Shown here piece by piece: positions 9,245 to 17,562 of a stretch of 24,246 nucleotides of DNA. The notes below the pieces were generated by a model, which did not search any database, was not told the DNA's origin, and was given only the letters and a program-made list of their open reading frames with translations. The position numbers were made by a program, and so were the translations under genes. The stretch spans positions 1 through 24,246 of the forward strand of contig JALQXE010000152.1 in NCBI GenBank assembly GCA_023263235.1, given 5' to 3'. The stretch comes from Sediminibacterium sp. Its GTDB lineage: Bacteria > Bacteroidota > Bacteroidia > Chitinophagales > Chitinophagaceae. Within the stretch, counting starts at the first letter, position 1. Each line of letters starts with the position of its first letter.

Positions 9245-9725
9245 AATGTTGGGGACCAAATATTTCACTTCTATACTTTTTGTTATTGTACTTGCTAGTA
9301 TTTCTGCATGCAAAACCAAACAGTTATATGAACAAAATACAATCTATCCAAATCATAGTTGGGCTTCCAAGCAGGTAAATAATTATGAATTCTTGATTAC
9401 AGATACCGCTGCAGCATACAATGTTTTTTTTGTTATCAGACATCATAATGCGTATCACTATAAAAATATATTTATACAATTAAATACCACAGCACCTAAT
9501 AATACAACTACTAAACAATCGGTAGATTTAATTTTAGCCGATGATGCAAAAGGTTGGCTAGGTGCTGGTATGGGTGATATTTATGATCAGCGTATTCCAG
9601 TAAACACACAACCCATTCGGTTTAAAAAAGGGCTATATAAGTTTGCACTTTCTCATACAATGAGAGAGGATCCACTAGAAAATATTTTATCAACTGGAAT
9701 TCGTGTTGAAAAAGTGAAGCCATGA
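9234..9725 (+). CDS. gldH: Gliding motility lipoprotein GldH
   Basis: The sequence begins with a lipoprotein signal peptide: lysines, a hydrophobic stretch and the lipobox SISAC, with the lipidated cysteine C26. The mature part has the GldH-type pattern ITDTAAAYNVFFVIRHHNAY, then LADDAKGWLGAGMGDIYD, and a MREDPLENI..GIRVEKV end. GldH is an outer-surface lipoprotein needed for gliding in Flavobacterium, and it also occurs in non-gliding Bacteroidota. The ATG at 9234 gives 163 aa and overlaps yicC by 11 bases. The in-frame ATG at 9246 (159 aa) starts just after the yicC stop and also keeps the signal peptide. The stop codon overlaps the start of the histidine kinase (ATGA). No other gld or spr genes are in the window. 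Confidence 0.85.
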   Translation: MFYKMLGTKYFTSILFVIVLASISACKTKQLYEQNTIYPNHSWASKQVNNYEFLITDTAAAYNVFFVIRHHNAYHYKNIFIQLNTTAPNNTTTKQSVDLILADDAKGWLGAGMGDIYDQRIPVNTQPIRFKKGLYKFALSHTMREDPLENILSTGIRVEKVKP

Positions 9726-10705
9726 TAAATAGCTTTAAAAAAATAAATAAACTTCAGTTGGTTAGGGTAGTATATTGGTTATTCCTAACTTATATGGTGG
9801 CGGCTTTTATTTGGTGGTATGTTACCCTAGTTAATCAGAATGAACAAATTGCCAATGTGCAATATGGAGTGATGCAAACTAGTGATCCTAATCTTGCTAA
9901 AAAATCTCTTGCTATTCAGGATTATCAACAAAGAAAAAATAAACAATATTTAGGAGAAGGCTTAACTATTCTGGTTTTATTCCTATGGGGTGCAATTTAT
10001 GTGTACCGTTCATTAATTAAACAAATAAGATATTCCAATCAGCAACAAAATTTCATGATGGCGGTTACACATGAATTGAAAACACCCATCGCGATTACTC
10101 AATTGAATATTGAAACATTGTTAAAAAGAAATTTGGACCAGGACCAGCAAAAAAAAATGCTTTCAGCTTCACTTACAGAAACTCAACGACTTGATAATTT
10201 ATGCAATAATATTTTATTGGCTTCTCAGTTGGACATGGGGGAGTATAAAGCCAATACACAAGAGGTTGATTTTTCTTTTCTTGTTGAAAAAACGGTACGT
10301 CTTTTTCAAAATAGATTTCAGGATCGAAAATTCACTAGTAATATTCAATCTGATATTACTATAAAAGGAGAGTCGGTATTGCTTCAACTCTTAGTTAATA
10401 ATTTAATTGACAACGCCATAAAGTATGCGCCAGCGGCTGGGCTTATTGAAATTGAATTGTTTCAACAAGATGGGTTTGTTTCATTGCGAATTAAAGATGA
10501 AGGGGTGGGTGTGGAAGTTGCCGATAAAGAAAAAATATTTGAAAAATTTTATCGAGCCGGCGCCGAACATACACGCGCTACAAAAGGCACTGGCCTTGGT
10601 TTGTATTTATGCAAACGGATTGCAATATTTCACAATGCTAAAATTTCGGTAGCACCCAATAAGCCACAAGGCAGCATTTTTTCATTTATACTTAGATCCA
10701 ATTAA
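9722..10705 (+). CDS. Membrane sensor histidine kinase
   Basis: This 327-aa kinase has two predicted membrane segments (about 15-37 and 79-98) flanking a short external loop of about 40 residues. There is no room for a dedicated periplasmic sensor domain. The HisKA domain follows, with the phospho-accepting H117 in THELKTP. The HATPase domain has the N box NNLIDNAIKYAP (226-237), DEGVG (259-263) and GTGLGL (289-294). All catalytic boxes are intact. It starts at the ATG overlapping the gldH stop by four bases, and the partner response regulator starts two bases after its end, so the pair is translationally coupled to gldH. The signal is unknown. The short loop suggests sensing within the membrane or through a partner protein. 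Confidence 0.95.
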   Translation: MINSFKKINKLQLVRVVYWLFLTYMVAAFIWWYVTLVNQNEQIANVQYGVMQTSDPNLAKKSLAIQDYQQRKNKQYLGEGLTILVLFLWGAIYVYRSLIKQIRYSNQQQNFMMAVTHELKTPIAITQLNIETLLKRNLDQDQQKKMLSASLTETQRLDNLCNNILLASQLDMGEYKANTQEVDFSFLVEKTVRLFQNRFQDRKFTSNIQSDITIKGESVLLQLLVNNLIDNAIKYAPAAGLIEIELFQQDGFVSLRIKDEGVGVEVADKEKIFEKFYRAGAEHTRATKGTGLGLYLCKRIAIFHNAKISVAPNKPQGSIFSFILRSN

Positions 10706-10706
10706 T

Positions 10707-11402
10707 ATGGCTACTCATACAATATTATTTGTAGAGGATGAAGTGAATTTGCATGATGCACTAAAATTGAATTTAACCCTAGAAGGGTATGAAGTAAGTT
10801 CTGCTTTTGATGGACCTGAAGCATTAAAACAAATAGAAAATGCCGCTTTTGATTTAATTATACTTGATGTAATGCTTCCAGGAATTGACGGTTTTGCAAT
10901 TACGGAAATTATAAGACTTAAAAACAATCAAACGCCTATACTTATTTTAAGTGCAAAAAATACAACGGCTAATAAAGTACAAGGTTTGAAAATTGGAGCA
11001 GATGATTATATGACTAAGCCGTTTAATTTAGAGGAGCTTTTATTGCGCGTTTCAAAGTTGATTCAAAAAAATACCAAGCTGATACAATTGCCAACAATTG
11101 AAAATTATACGTTTTCGGGAAATTGTTTTGACTTTGAATCCTCAGAGGCGATCAATTATTTAGGAGAAAAAATAATGTTGACCAAAAAGGAAGCTATGCT
11201 CTTAAAATTGTTAATTGACAATAAAAACAAGGTTGTTTCTAGAGAGCATATACTACAAACGGTTTGGGGGTATAACGTATTTCCCAATACCCGAACCATT
11301 GATAATTTCATACTCAATTTTAGGAAGTATTTTGAAAAAGACGCCAAACAGCCTGTACATTTTATCTCAATGCGTGGGGTAGGCTATAAATTCCAAGATT
11401 AA
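10707..11402 (+). CDS. OmpR-family response regulator
   Basis: This is a 231-aa DNA-binding response regulator. The receiver domain (about 4-120) shows the acidic pair E10-D11, the phosphorylation site D54 in LILDVMLPGIDGF, and K104 in TKPF. The C-terminal OmpR/PhoB winged helix (about 135-230) has LTKKEAMLLKLL and ends in the typical MRGVGYKF. It is the cognate partner of the kinase just upstream. The yicC-gldH-kinase-regulator block is likely one transcript. The regulon cannot be predicted from this window. It is not PorX, which carries a PglZ-type output domain. Confidence 0.96.
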   Translation: MATHTILFVEDEVNLHDALKLNLTLEGYEVSSAFDGPEALKQIENAAFDLIILDVMLPGIDGFAITEIIRLKNNQTPILILSAKNTTANKVQGLKIGADDYMTKPFNLEELLLRVSKLIQKNTKLIQLPTIENYTFSGNCFDFESSEAINYLGEKIMLTKKEAMLLKLLIDNKNKVVSREHILQTVWGYNVFPNTRTIDNFILNFRKYFEKDAKQPVHFISMRGVGYKFQD

Positions 11403-11462
11403 TACCTTTTAAGGCAATGTTTTAGCAGATTTTGCGTTTAAAGTGATAGTTAATTTAAGCAA

Positions 11463-12596
11463 ATGTCATTGTCTTCCATTCAAGATTTTGTAGAACCAGT
11501 AAATTTAGACCTTCTTTCCAAGGATGAGGGTTATAGGGATACCCAATTAGGCAAACATATATTGGTCAACCAGGGTAATTTGCCTGATATTTCAAATGCC
11601 GATATAGTTATTATTGGTGCGGGAGAATGCAGGGGAGCTGGATTTGCTTTAAATGCGTATGAGGCAGCAGATGCGATTAGAGCAGCTTTTTATAATTTAT
11701 ATTATTGGCATGCACAGGTTACGATTGCAGACATTGGCAATGTAAAGTTAGGTCAGACCATTTCAGACAGTTATGCAGCTTTAAGAACTGTCATTTCAGA
11801 GCTTATTTTGCAAAACAAAAAAGTGGTTATTATAGGAGGGTCACATGATTTAACCCTTGCTCAATATCATGCGTATACCTCTATCCCAACACTTGTGAAT
11901 GCGGTGGTAGTGGATGCCAAAATTGACTTGGATTTAGAGGCTAGGTTGCCTTCTGATCATTTTTTAGAAGAATTATTTACCGGTTTACCCAATCATTTAA
12001 ATCATTATGCGCATATAGGGTTCCAAAGTTATTTTATGCACCCGCATATGTTGGAAACCATTGATAAGCTGAGGTTTGATTGCTTTAGATTGGGTAAAGT
12101 GAGAGAAAATATTGAAGAAATGGAACCTGTTGTTAGAGACAGCCATTTAATGAGCTTTGATATTAGTGCCATTCAAAACGCGCATGCTCCTGCTAATTTG
12201 GTGACGCCCAACGGGTTTAATGGAGAGGAAGCCTGTGTTTTAATGCAGTATGCAGGGATGAGTTGGAAAACAAGTACAATTGGTCTTTATGGTTATCAGG
12301 CAGAACATGACCAAAATGGGTTAACAGCTGTCCAAATGGCGCAAATGTTATGGTATATTGTGGATGGCGTACATAGAGGTAAAAAAGAGTCACCACTCAC
12401 TGATTTAGAAAGATTTAAGGAGTTTCATATTGCTTTTACAGATATAGATACCAAGTTTTTACAAAGTAAAAGTACGGGACGTTGGTGGATGCAATTGCAT
12501 AATGAGCAGTGGTGTCCTTGTAGTTACAAAGATTATTTAGTAGCTTCCAATAACGAAATTCCCGAACGATGGTTAAGAGCATTAGAAAGAGAGTAA
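11463..12596 (+). CDS. Arginase-fold (ureohydrolase-like) protein with altered metal site
   Basis: This 377-aa protein belongs to the arginase/agmatinase/formimidoylglutamase superfamily and is likely to be annotated as formimidoylglutamase. The core motifs align: GGSHD (H128) for the GG(D)H motif, DAKID (151-155) for DAHxD, and SFDIS (231-235) for SxDxD. Two of the six usual manganese ligands are replaced, the DAHxD histidine by K153 and the last aspartate by S235. Normal binuclear ureohydrolase chemistry is therefore doubtful. The C-terminal region, with GRWWMQLHNEQWCPCSYKDYL, is an extension not seen in standard arginases. It may be a divergent, Bacteroidota-specific branch, but the function is unknown. 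Its 3' end overlaps the next gene by 28 bases, which implies co-expression with a cell-wall enzyme rather than with histidine or arginine catabolism. Confidence 0.8.
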   Translation: MSLSSIQDFVEPVNLDLLSKDEGYRDTQLGKHILVNQGNLPDISNADIVIIGAGECRGAGFALNAYEAADAIRAAFYNLYYWHAQVTIADIGNVKLGQTISDSYAALRTVISELILQNKKVVIIGGSHDLTLAQYHAYTSIPTLVNAVVVDAKIDLDLEARLPSDHFLEELFTGLPNHLNHYAHIGFQSYFMHPHMLETIDKLRFDCFRLGKVRENIEEMEPVVRDSHLMSFDISAIQNAHAPANLVTPNGFNGEEACVLMQYAGMSWKTSTIGLYGYQAEHDQNGLTAVQMAQMLWYIVDGVHRGKKESPLTDLERFKEFHIAFTDIDTKFLQSKSTGRWWMQLHNEQWCPCSYKDYLVASNNEIPERWLRALERE

Positions 12597-13885
12597 ATTC
12601 TCCTTTTCAATTTATTTTAATTGCAGCTTTATTTTCATTGTCTGCATGTAGTGTTCAAAAAGCACAAAAAAAGTTATTGTCTGCTGCGTCCTTAAAAGGA
12701 GCCCATGTAGGTATTGCGGTTTACAATGAATCCACCAATGAATGGGTAGATAAACACAAGAGTAATGCATATTACACCCCTGCAAGTAATACTAAAATTC
12801 AGTCCTGTTATTTAGGAATGAAATATTTAAAAGATTCAATTCCAGGTTGGCAATTTGCGGAAACCAAGGACTCTATTTTTTTAATGCCATTGGGAGATCC
12901 TAGTTTTTTACATCCCGATTTTGCCTATCAGCCTATTGCAACCTTAATTAAAACAACAAAAAAGCAGGTTGTTTTATGCTTGCCAAACAATCCGGATAAT
13001 TTTTCTATGTATGGAAGAGGTTGGGCTTGGGATGATTATGACCAAGACTATCAACCTGAAAGAAACAGGTTAAATATTTATGGAAATGTAGTGACTGTTT
13101 ATAAAAAAAATGGAGGCGTAGAGCTCAAACCTAACTACTTCACTCAACATCAAAATCTTCCTAAGCAATATACTGTTTGGTCTCGTGAAAAATTAAGCAA
13201 TCAATTTTTTGCTAAATCAGAGCCTATAAAAGATCCTGAACAACAAATACCTTTTATTACGGGTTCAAATTACGCATTGGCTAAAGCATTAATTGAGGAT
13301 ACTTTACATCCAGCCTTCCCCATTGTCATTCAAAAGGGATGGAATCAACCCACATCAAGCATTATCAAAACTGTTCCTACAGATAGCTTGTTAAAAATTA
13401 TGATGAATCGAAGTGACAATTTTTTTGCAGAACAAATTTTATTAATGACTAGCCAACAATTATTGGGGAAAATGGATGACGCTGCAATTATTGACACAAT
13501 ATTAAAAACAGATTTTGCTAATTTTCCGCAGCATCCAGAATGGGCTGATGGTAGCGGTTTAAGCCGTTTTAATTTAACAACCCCAGAAAATTATATAACA
13601 CTCTTACAAAAAATGGAAGCTGAATTTCCAATGGAAAGAATAAAAGCCATTTTTGCTCAAGGTGGGAAAGGTACACTTTCAAGTTATTATAAAAATATTC
13701 CTGGTGAGTTGTATGCAAAAACGGGAACACTTGGAAATCAAATAGCATTAAGCGGTTATATTTTTACAAATAAAGGGTCCAAATTATTATTTTCCGTTTT
13801 GGTAGCAAATCATGTAAGCCCAACTACTTATCCTGTGCGCCATGCTGTTGAGGAGTATTTGACTGCAATCATGAATGAATTTTAA
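12569..13885 (+). CDS. dacB: D-Ala-D-Ala carboxypeptidase/endopeptidase, PBP4-type (peptidase S13) lipoprotein
   Basis: This penicillin-binding protein trims peptidoglycan cross-links or terminal D-Ala in the periplasm. The 438-aa protein has all three active-site motifs: SNTK (S73 nucleophile, K76), SDN (282-284) and KTG (384-386). It also has the S13-typical DGSGLSR (327-333). The N-terminus is basic, then hydrophobic, and ends in the lipobox LSAC with C27, so it is probably anchored to a membrane by lipid. The ATG at 12569 lies inside the preceding gene (28-base overlap). No other in-frame ATG is compatible with the signal peptide. It is convergent with mutL, 25 bases apart. The gene symbol is by family analogy. 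Confidence 0.9.
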   Translation: MVKSIRKRVNSPFQFILIAALFSLSACSVQKAQKKLLSAASLKGAHVGIAVYNESTNEWVDKHKSNAYYTPASNTKIQSCYLGMKYLKDSIPGWQFAETKDSIFLMPLGDPSFLHPDFAYQPIATLIKTTKKQVVLCLPNNPDNFSMYGRGWAWDDYDQDYQPERNRLNIYGNVVTVYKKNGGVELKPNYFTQHQNLPKQYTVWSREKLSNQFFAKSEPIKDPEQQIPFITGSNYALAKALIEDTLHPAFPIVIQKGWNQPTSSIIKTVPTDSLLKIMMNRSDNFFAEQILLMTSQQLLGKMDDAAIIDTILKTDFANFPQHPEWADGSGLSRFNLTTPENYITLLQKMEAEFPMERIKAIFAQGGKGTLSSYYKNIPGELYAKTGTLGNQIALSGYIFTNKGSKLLFSVLVANHVSPTTYPVRHAVEEYLTAIMNEF

Positions 13886-13910
13886 TTCATGCTAAATAAT
13901 GGGGTGAATA

Positions 13911-15770
13911 TTACTTGCTAAACAATCCGTCTAGGTATCCTTCTTTAAAGTCAATAAAAGTAGGCGCCCCACTTGTACTAACATTTGGGGTTTCGCAATT
14001 AAATAATGATTCAATTAAGCTATGCATTTCTTTTTGAGAAAGCGACTGTCCGGCTTTTATGGCCGATTGTCGGGCCATGCAGCGAATGAGTTTCTCTCTT
14101 TTGCTGAATTTAATATCGCCACTGAAATGTTTAAATTGTTCTAACAAAAGCTCGATTGCATTTTTTTCATTTCCGGAAATTACATCGGCTGGAATACCTT
14201 GAATAATAAAACTATTTTGACCAAAAGGTTCTATTTCATAGCCAATGATGGATAAATCTTGTATCATATCTTCCAATAAAATCGCATCGGGGACACTTAA
14301 TTCTAACACAACTGGAAATAAACTTTTTTGTGTTGCATGCGGTTGTACACTTGCGTTTTGGTATTTCTCATACAAAACACGTTCATGAGCCAACTGTTGG
14401 TGTACCATTATAAATCCAGCACCCACTGGTGCTAGTATGTAAGTATTATTTATTTGAAGAAGAGTGGCATCCTCGTTAACCATGATTGCATCGGCGTCCT
14501 TGTATAAACCCATGGAAGAGGACTTAACAATAAATGATTCACTAGCGTTTTCTATACTTTCTTGTTGAGGTGCACTAGGTAGGTCACTAAAAAAACTTTT
14601 CCATTCATTTTTTTCTGCTTCACTTACTCTTGGGATAAAGTGCGCTTGATTTTTTTGTGTGAATCCAGCATATAAAGAGCTACTCGCTGCACTATTTTTT
14701 TGTTCGTCGTTTACGGGTTTTTGTATAGCATCCAACTGTTGTATATCCGCATCGAGTGAAAAGTCCAAAGAAGGTGCAATGCTGAATTGTGCCAATGCAT
14801 GTTTTACAGCTGCTTGAACAAAGGCGTAGATAATTTTATCGTCTTCAAATTTAATTTCCTGTTTTGTAGGGTGAACGTTTATATCTACCTGTGCAGGATC
14901 AACATCAATGTATAAAATATAACTAGGAAAGCTTTCTTTAGGGATTAAACCGTCAAATGCATTGGCAATGGCATGATGCAAATAGGCACTCTTAATAAAA
15001 CGTCTATTTACAAAAAAGTATTGATCGCTTCTTGTTTTTTTTGCAGTCTCAGGTTTGCCTACAAATCCGGATATTGTTAAATAATCATTTTTTTCACCAA
15101 CCGTTACCAATTTAGTTTGATAGCTATTGCCCAATACATGAATAGCTCTTTGTTTAAAACTTCCAGCTTCCCAATGAAAAACATCTTGGCCATTATTGGT
15201 TAGGCTAAAATAAATTTCAGGGAAGGCTAATGCGACTCTTGTGAATTCTTCTATGATATGTTTTAATTCAGCCGAATTACTCTTTAAAAAATTTCGGCGC
15301 GCAGGCACATTGAAAAATAAATTTTTCATGCTTATGTTCGTACCCACCGGACAAGCTACCGGACTTGTTTCACTTACTTGACTATTTTCAATTTCAACAC
15401 TTGTTCCTAATTCATCTTGCGCTTGTCTTGTTTTTAAACTTACCTGTGCAACTGCTGCGATGGAAGCAAGTGCTTCTCCTCTAAACCCCATAGTTCTAAT
15501 TTGGAATAAGTCCTCAATAGAACTTATTTTGCTTGTGGCATGACGTGCAAATGCATTTTGTGCATCAATGGGGTTCATTCCTTTGCCATTGTCTATCACC
15601 TGAATTAAGGCCTTCCCCGCATCATTGATGATTAATTTTATTTGAGTGGCGCCTGCATCTACCGCATTTTCCAACAATTCTTTAACGGCACTAGCAGGTC
15701 TTTGAATAACCTCTCCAGCCGCAATTTGGTTGGCAATATGATCTGGTAATAAATGTATGCTGTTGGCCAC
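13911..15770 (-). CDS. mutL: DNA mismatch repair protein MutL
   Basis: This is the mismatch-repair ATPase that links MutS to downstream strand removal. The N-terminal GHKL ATPase is intact: ELLENAVDAGA (31-41), DNGKGM (60-65), GFRGEALASI (95-104), and the GTNISMKNLFFNVPARRNFLK region (143-163). A linker of about 90 residues leads to the dimerisation domain (about 435-619). In endonuclease-type MutLs that domain carries DQHA(x)2E, ACK and CPHGRP motifs. Here the matching segments read HQQLAHE (457-463), MARQSAI (565-571) and STSGAP (598-603), so most of the metal-binding residues are missing. The start is the ATG at 15770. It is divergent from the M3 peptidase. Confidence 0.96.
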   Translation of the reverse strand: MANSIHLLPDHIANQIAAGEVIQRPASAVKELLENAVDAGATQIKLIINDAGKALIQVIDNGKGMNPIDAQNAFARHATSKISSIEDLFQIRTMGFRGEALASIAAVAQVSLKTRQAQDELGTSVEIENSQVSETSPVACPVGTNISMKNLFFNVPARRNFLKSNSAELKHIIEEFTRVALAFPEIYFSLTNNGQDVFHWEAGSFKQRAIHVLGNSYQTKLVTVGEKNDYLTISGFVGKPETAKKTRSDQYFFVNRRFIKSAYLHHAIANAFDGLIPKESFPSYILYIDVDPAQVDINVHPTKQEIKFEDDKIIYAFVQAAVKHALAQFSIAPSLDFSLDADIQQLDAIQKPVNDEQKNSAASSSLYAGFTQKNQAHFIPRVSEAEKNEWKSFFSDLPSAPQQESIENASESFIVKSSSMGLYKDADAIMVNEDATLLQINNTYILAPVGAGFIMVHQQLAHERVLYEKYQNASVQPHATQKSLFPVVLELSVPDAILLEDMIQDLSIIGYEIEPFGQNSFIIQGIPADVISGNEKNAIELLLEQFKHFSGDIKFSKREKLIRCMARQSAIKAGQSLSQKEMHSLIESLFNCETPNVSTSGAPTFIDFKEGYLDGLFSK

Positions 15771-15801
15771 TATTAAATCCTTTAAAAGTGTGTAAAAGTA
15801 G

Positions 15802-15809
15802 TAAATTTG
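15802..15809 (+). promoter_or_regulatory. -7 promoter element of the M3 peptidase gene
   Basis: TAAATTTG is a perfect match to TAnnTTTG and sits 19 bases before the ATG at 15829. It lies in the 58-base gap shared with the divergent mutL gene. No -33 TTTG is present at 19-21 bases, so it is supported only by the -7 box and its position. Confidence 0.45.
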
Positions 15810-15828
15810 CCACTTAAAATCTCAACTT

Positions 15829-17556
15829 ATGTTAAGAACAGCGGACATTCAAAAAACGCCTCGTCATTACCTTCCTGCTGACTTTATTTTGACCGATTGG
15901 GCAGGTTTAGAACCCTTTTTTAAAGAGCTTTCGGACCGACCCCTCCACAGCAAATCAGCGCTAGAAAAATGGTTAAAGGATTTAAGCGAATTAGAGGCTT
16001 TTGTAAGTGAGGATGCCTGTTGGAGACAAATTAAAATGACCTGTGATACTACGGATAAAAGTTTGGAGGATGCTTTTACTTATTTCTGCATGGAGATTCA
16101 GCCAAAAATGCAACCTTATGCCGACGCTTTGAATAAAAAATTAATGGCATGTCCTTTTACTTCAGAATTAGACAATTCGGAATACTTTACCTATTTGCGT
16201 TCAGTAAAAAAGAGCATTGAATTGTATAGAACGGAAAATATTCCTTTGCAAGCAGAATTAAGTGTACTTCAACAACAATATGGAACCATTGCTGGAAAAA
16301 TGACCATAGAAATGAATGGCCAAGAATATACTTTACAACAAGCTTCACAGTTCTTGGAAAATGAAGATCGTGCAGTAAGAGAAGAAGCGTACAAAAAAAT
16401 ACAGGAACGTCGTTTGCAGGATAAGGACGCCATGCATGATTTATATACTACCCTCATTCAAAAAAGACATCAGGTAGCAGTGAATGCTGGCTTTGCAAAT
16501 TATAGAGATTATAAGTTTGCAGAATTAGGCAGGTTTGATTATACTAAGGAAGATTGTTTTCAATTTCATAAAGCCGTGAAGCTTCATGTACTCCCTTTGA
16601 TTGATAAAATTTATGCCAGAAAAAAACAAAAGTTAGGATTGGATATCTTAAAGCCATGGGATACCGAAGCGGAACCTGCTGGTACCAAGCCTTTGCGACC
16701 ATTTACGGACGGCAAGGATTTATATGAAAAATCAGTAGCTTGCTTTGAGCAATTGAATCCATTTTTTGCCAACTGTTTGCGCAAGATGCATGAATTAAAA
16801 CATTTTGATTTAGAAAGTAGAAAAGGTAAAGCACCAGGAGGTTACAATTGTCCTTTAGCAGAATCAGGTGCTCCATTTATTTTTATGAATGCAGCTGGTC
16901 AAATGAGTGATGTAACAACAATGGTACACGAGGGTGGCCATGCCATTCATTCTTTTTTAGCACATCCACTTTCATTAAGTGCATTTAAAGAGTATCCTAT
17001 GGAGATTGCCGAAGTGGCTAGTATGTCTATGGAACTATTTACGATGAATCATTGGCAGTCTTTTTTTGATAATGAGGCCGATTTAAATCGTGCGAAAGAA
17101 CATCAATTAGAACGCACCATTACTATTTTCCCATGGATTGCAATCATTGATAAATTCCAACATTGGGTATATGAGAATCCGAATCATACCATTGAAGAAA
17201 GAACTCAAAATTGGACAGCAATTTTAAAAGAATTTTCAACCAATAGTATTGACTATACTGGTTTAGATATGTATCGTGCGATTGGATGGCAAAGACAATT
17301 GCATTTATTTGAAGTCCCATTTTATTATATTGAGTACGGTATTGCGCAATTAGGTGCCATTGGTATGTGGATGCAATATCAAAAAAATCCAACACAAGCC
17401 TTAGAAAACTATATGAATGCATTGGCATTGGGTGGTACAAAAACCTTGCCTGAATTGTATGAGACAGCGGGCTTGAAATTTGATTTCTCTCCCAACTATG
17501 TGAAAACCTTAATGGATTTTACGAACGAAGAACTCGAACGCTTATTTTTTTGTTAA
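15829..17556 (+). CDS. M3-family oligoendopeptidase (PepF-like)
   Basis: This is a cytoplasmic zinc metallopeptidase that degrades short peptides. The 575-aa protein lacks a signal peptide and is mostly helical. The M3 zinc motif is MVHEGGHAIHSF, with H367, E368 and H371. The third ligand is expected in the following EYPMEIAEVASMSMELF segment, where the family has a conserved glutamate. GGYNCPLAESGAPFIFMN just upstream is also typical of M3B peptidases. Length and motifs are complete. The start is the ATG at 15829. It is convergent with ricT, with only six bases between the stop codons and therefore no terminator between them. Confidence 0.94.
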   Translation: MLRTADIQKTPRHYLPADFILTDWAGLEPFFKELSDRPLHSKSALEKWLKDLSELEAFVSEDACWRQIKMTCDTTDKSLEDAFTYFCMEIQPKMQPYADALNKKLMACPFTSELDNSEYFTYLRSVKKSIELYRTENIPLQAELSVLQQQYGTIAGKMTIEMNGQEYTLQQASQFLENEDRAVREEAYKKIQERRLQDKDAMHDLYTTLIQKRHQVAVNAGFANYRDYKFAELGRFDYTKEDCFQFHKAVKLHVLPLIDKIYARKKQKLGLDILKPWDTEAEPAGTKPLRPFTDGKDLYEKSVACFEQLNPFFANCLRKMHELKHFDLESRKGKAPGGYNCPLAESGAPFIFMNAAGQMSDVTTMVHEGGHAIHSFLAHPLSLSAFKEYPMEIAEVASMSMELFTMNHWQSFFDNEADLNRAKEHQLERTITIFPWIAIIDKFQHWVYENPNHTIEERTQNWTAILKEFSTNSIDYTGLDMYRAIGWQRQLHLFEVPFYYIEYGIAQLGAIGMWMQYQKNPTQALENYMNALALGGTKTLPELYETAGLKFDFSPNYVKTLMDFTNEELERLFFC

Positions 17557-17562
17557 AATTTG

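Noticed and set aside
11406..11415. CCTTTTAAGG palindrome after the response regulator as a terminator.
   Set aside because: It has a four-base stem with a two-base loop and no T-run, too weak to support.
13875..13890. Inverted repeat ATGAATT/AATTCAT at the end of the PBP4 gene as a terminator.
   Set aside because: The arms are separated by only two bases, the stem is nearly all A-T, most of it is coding sequence, and no T-run follows.
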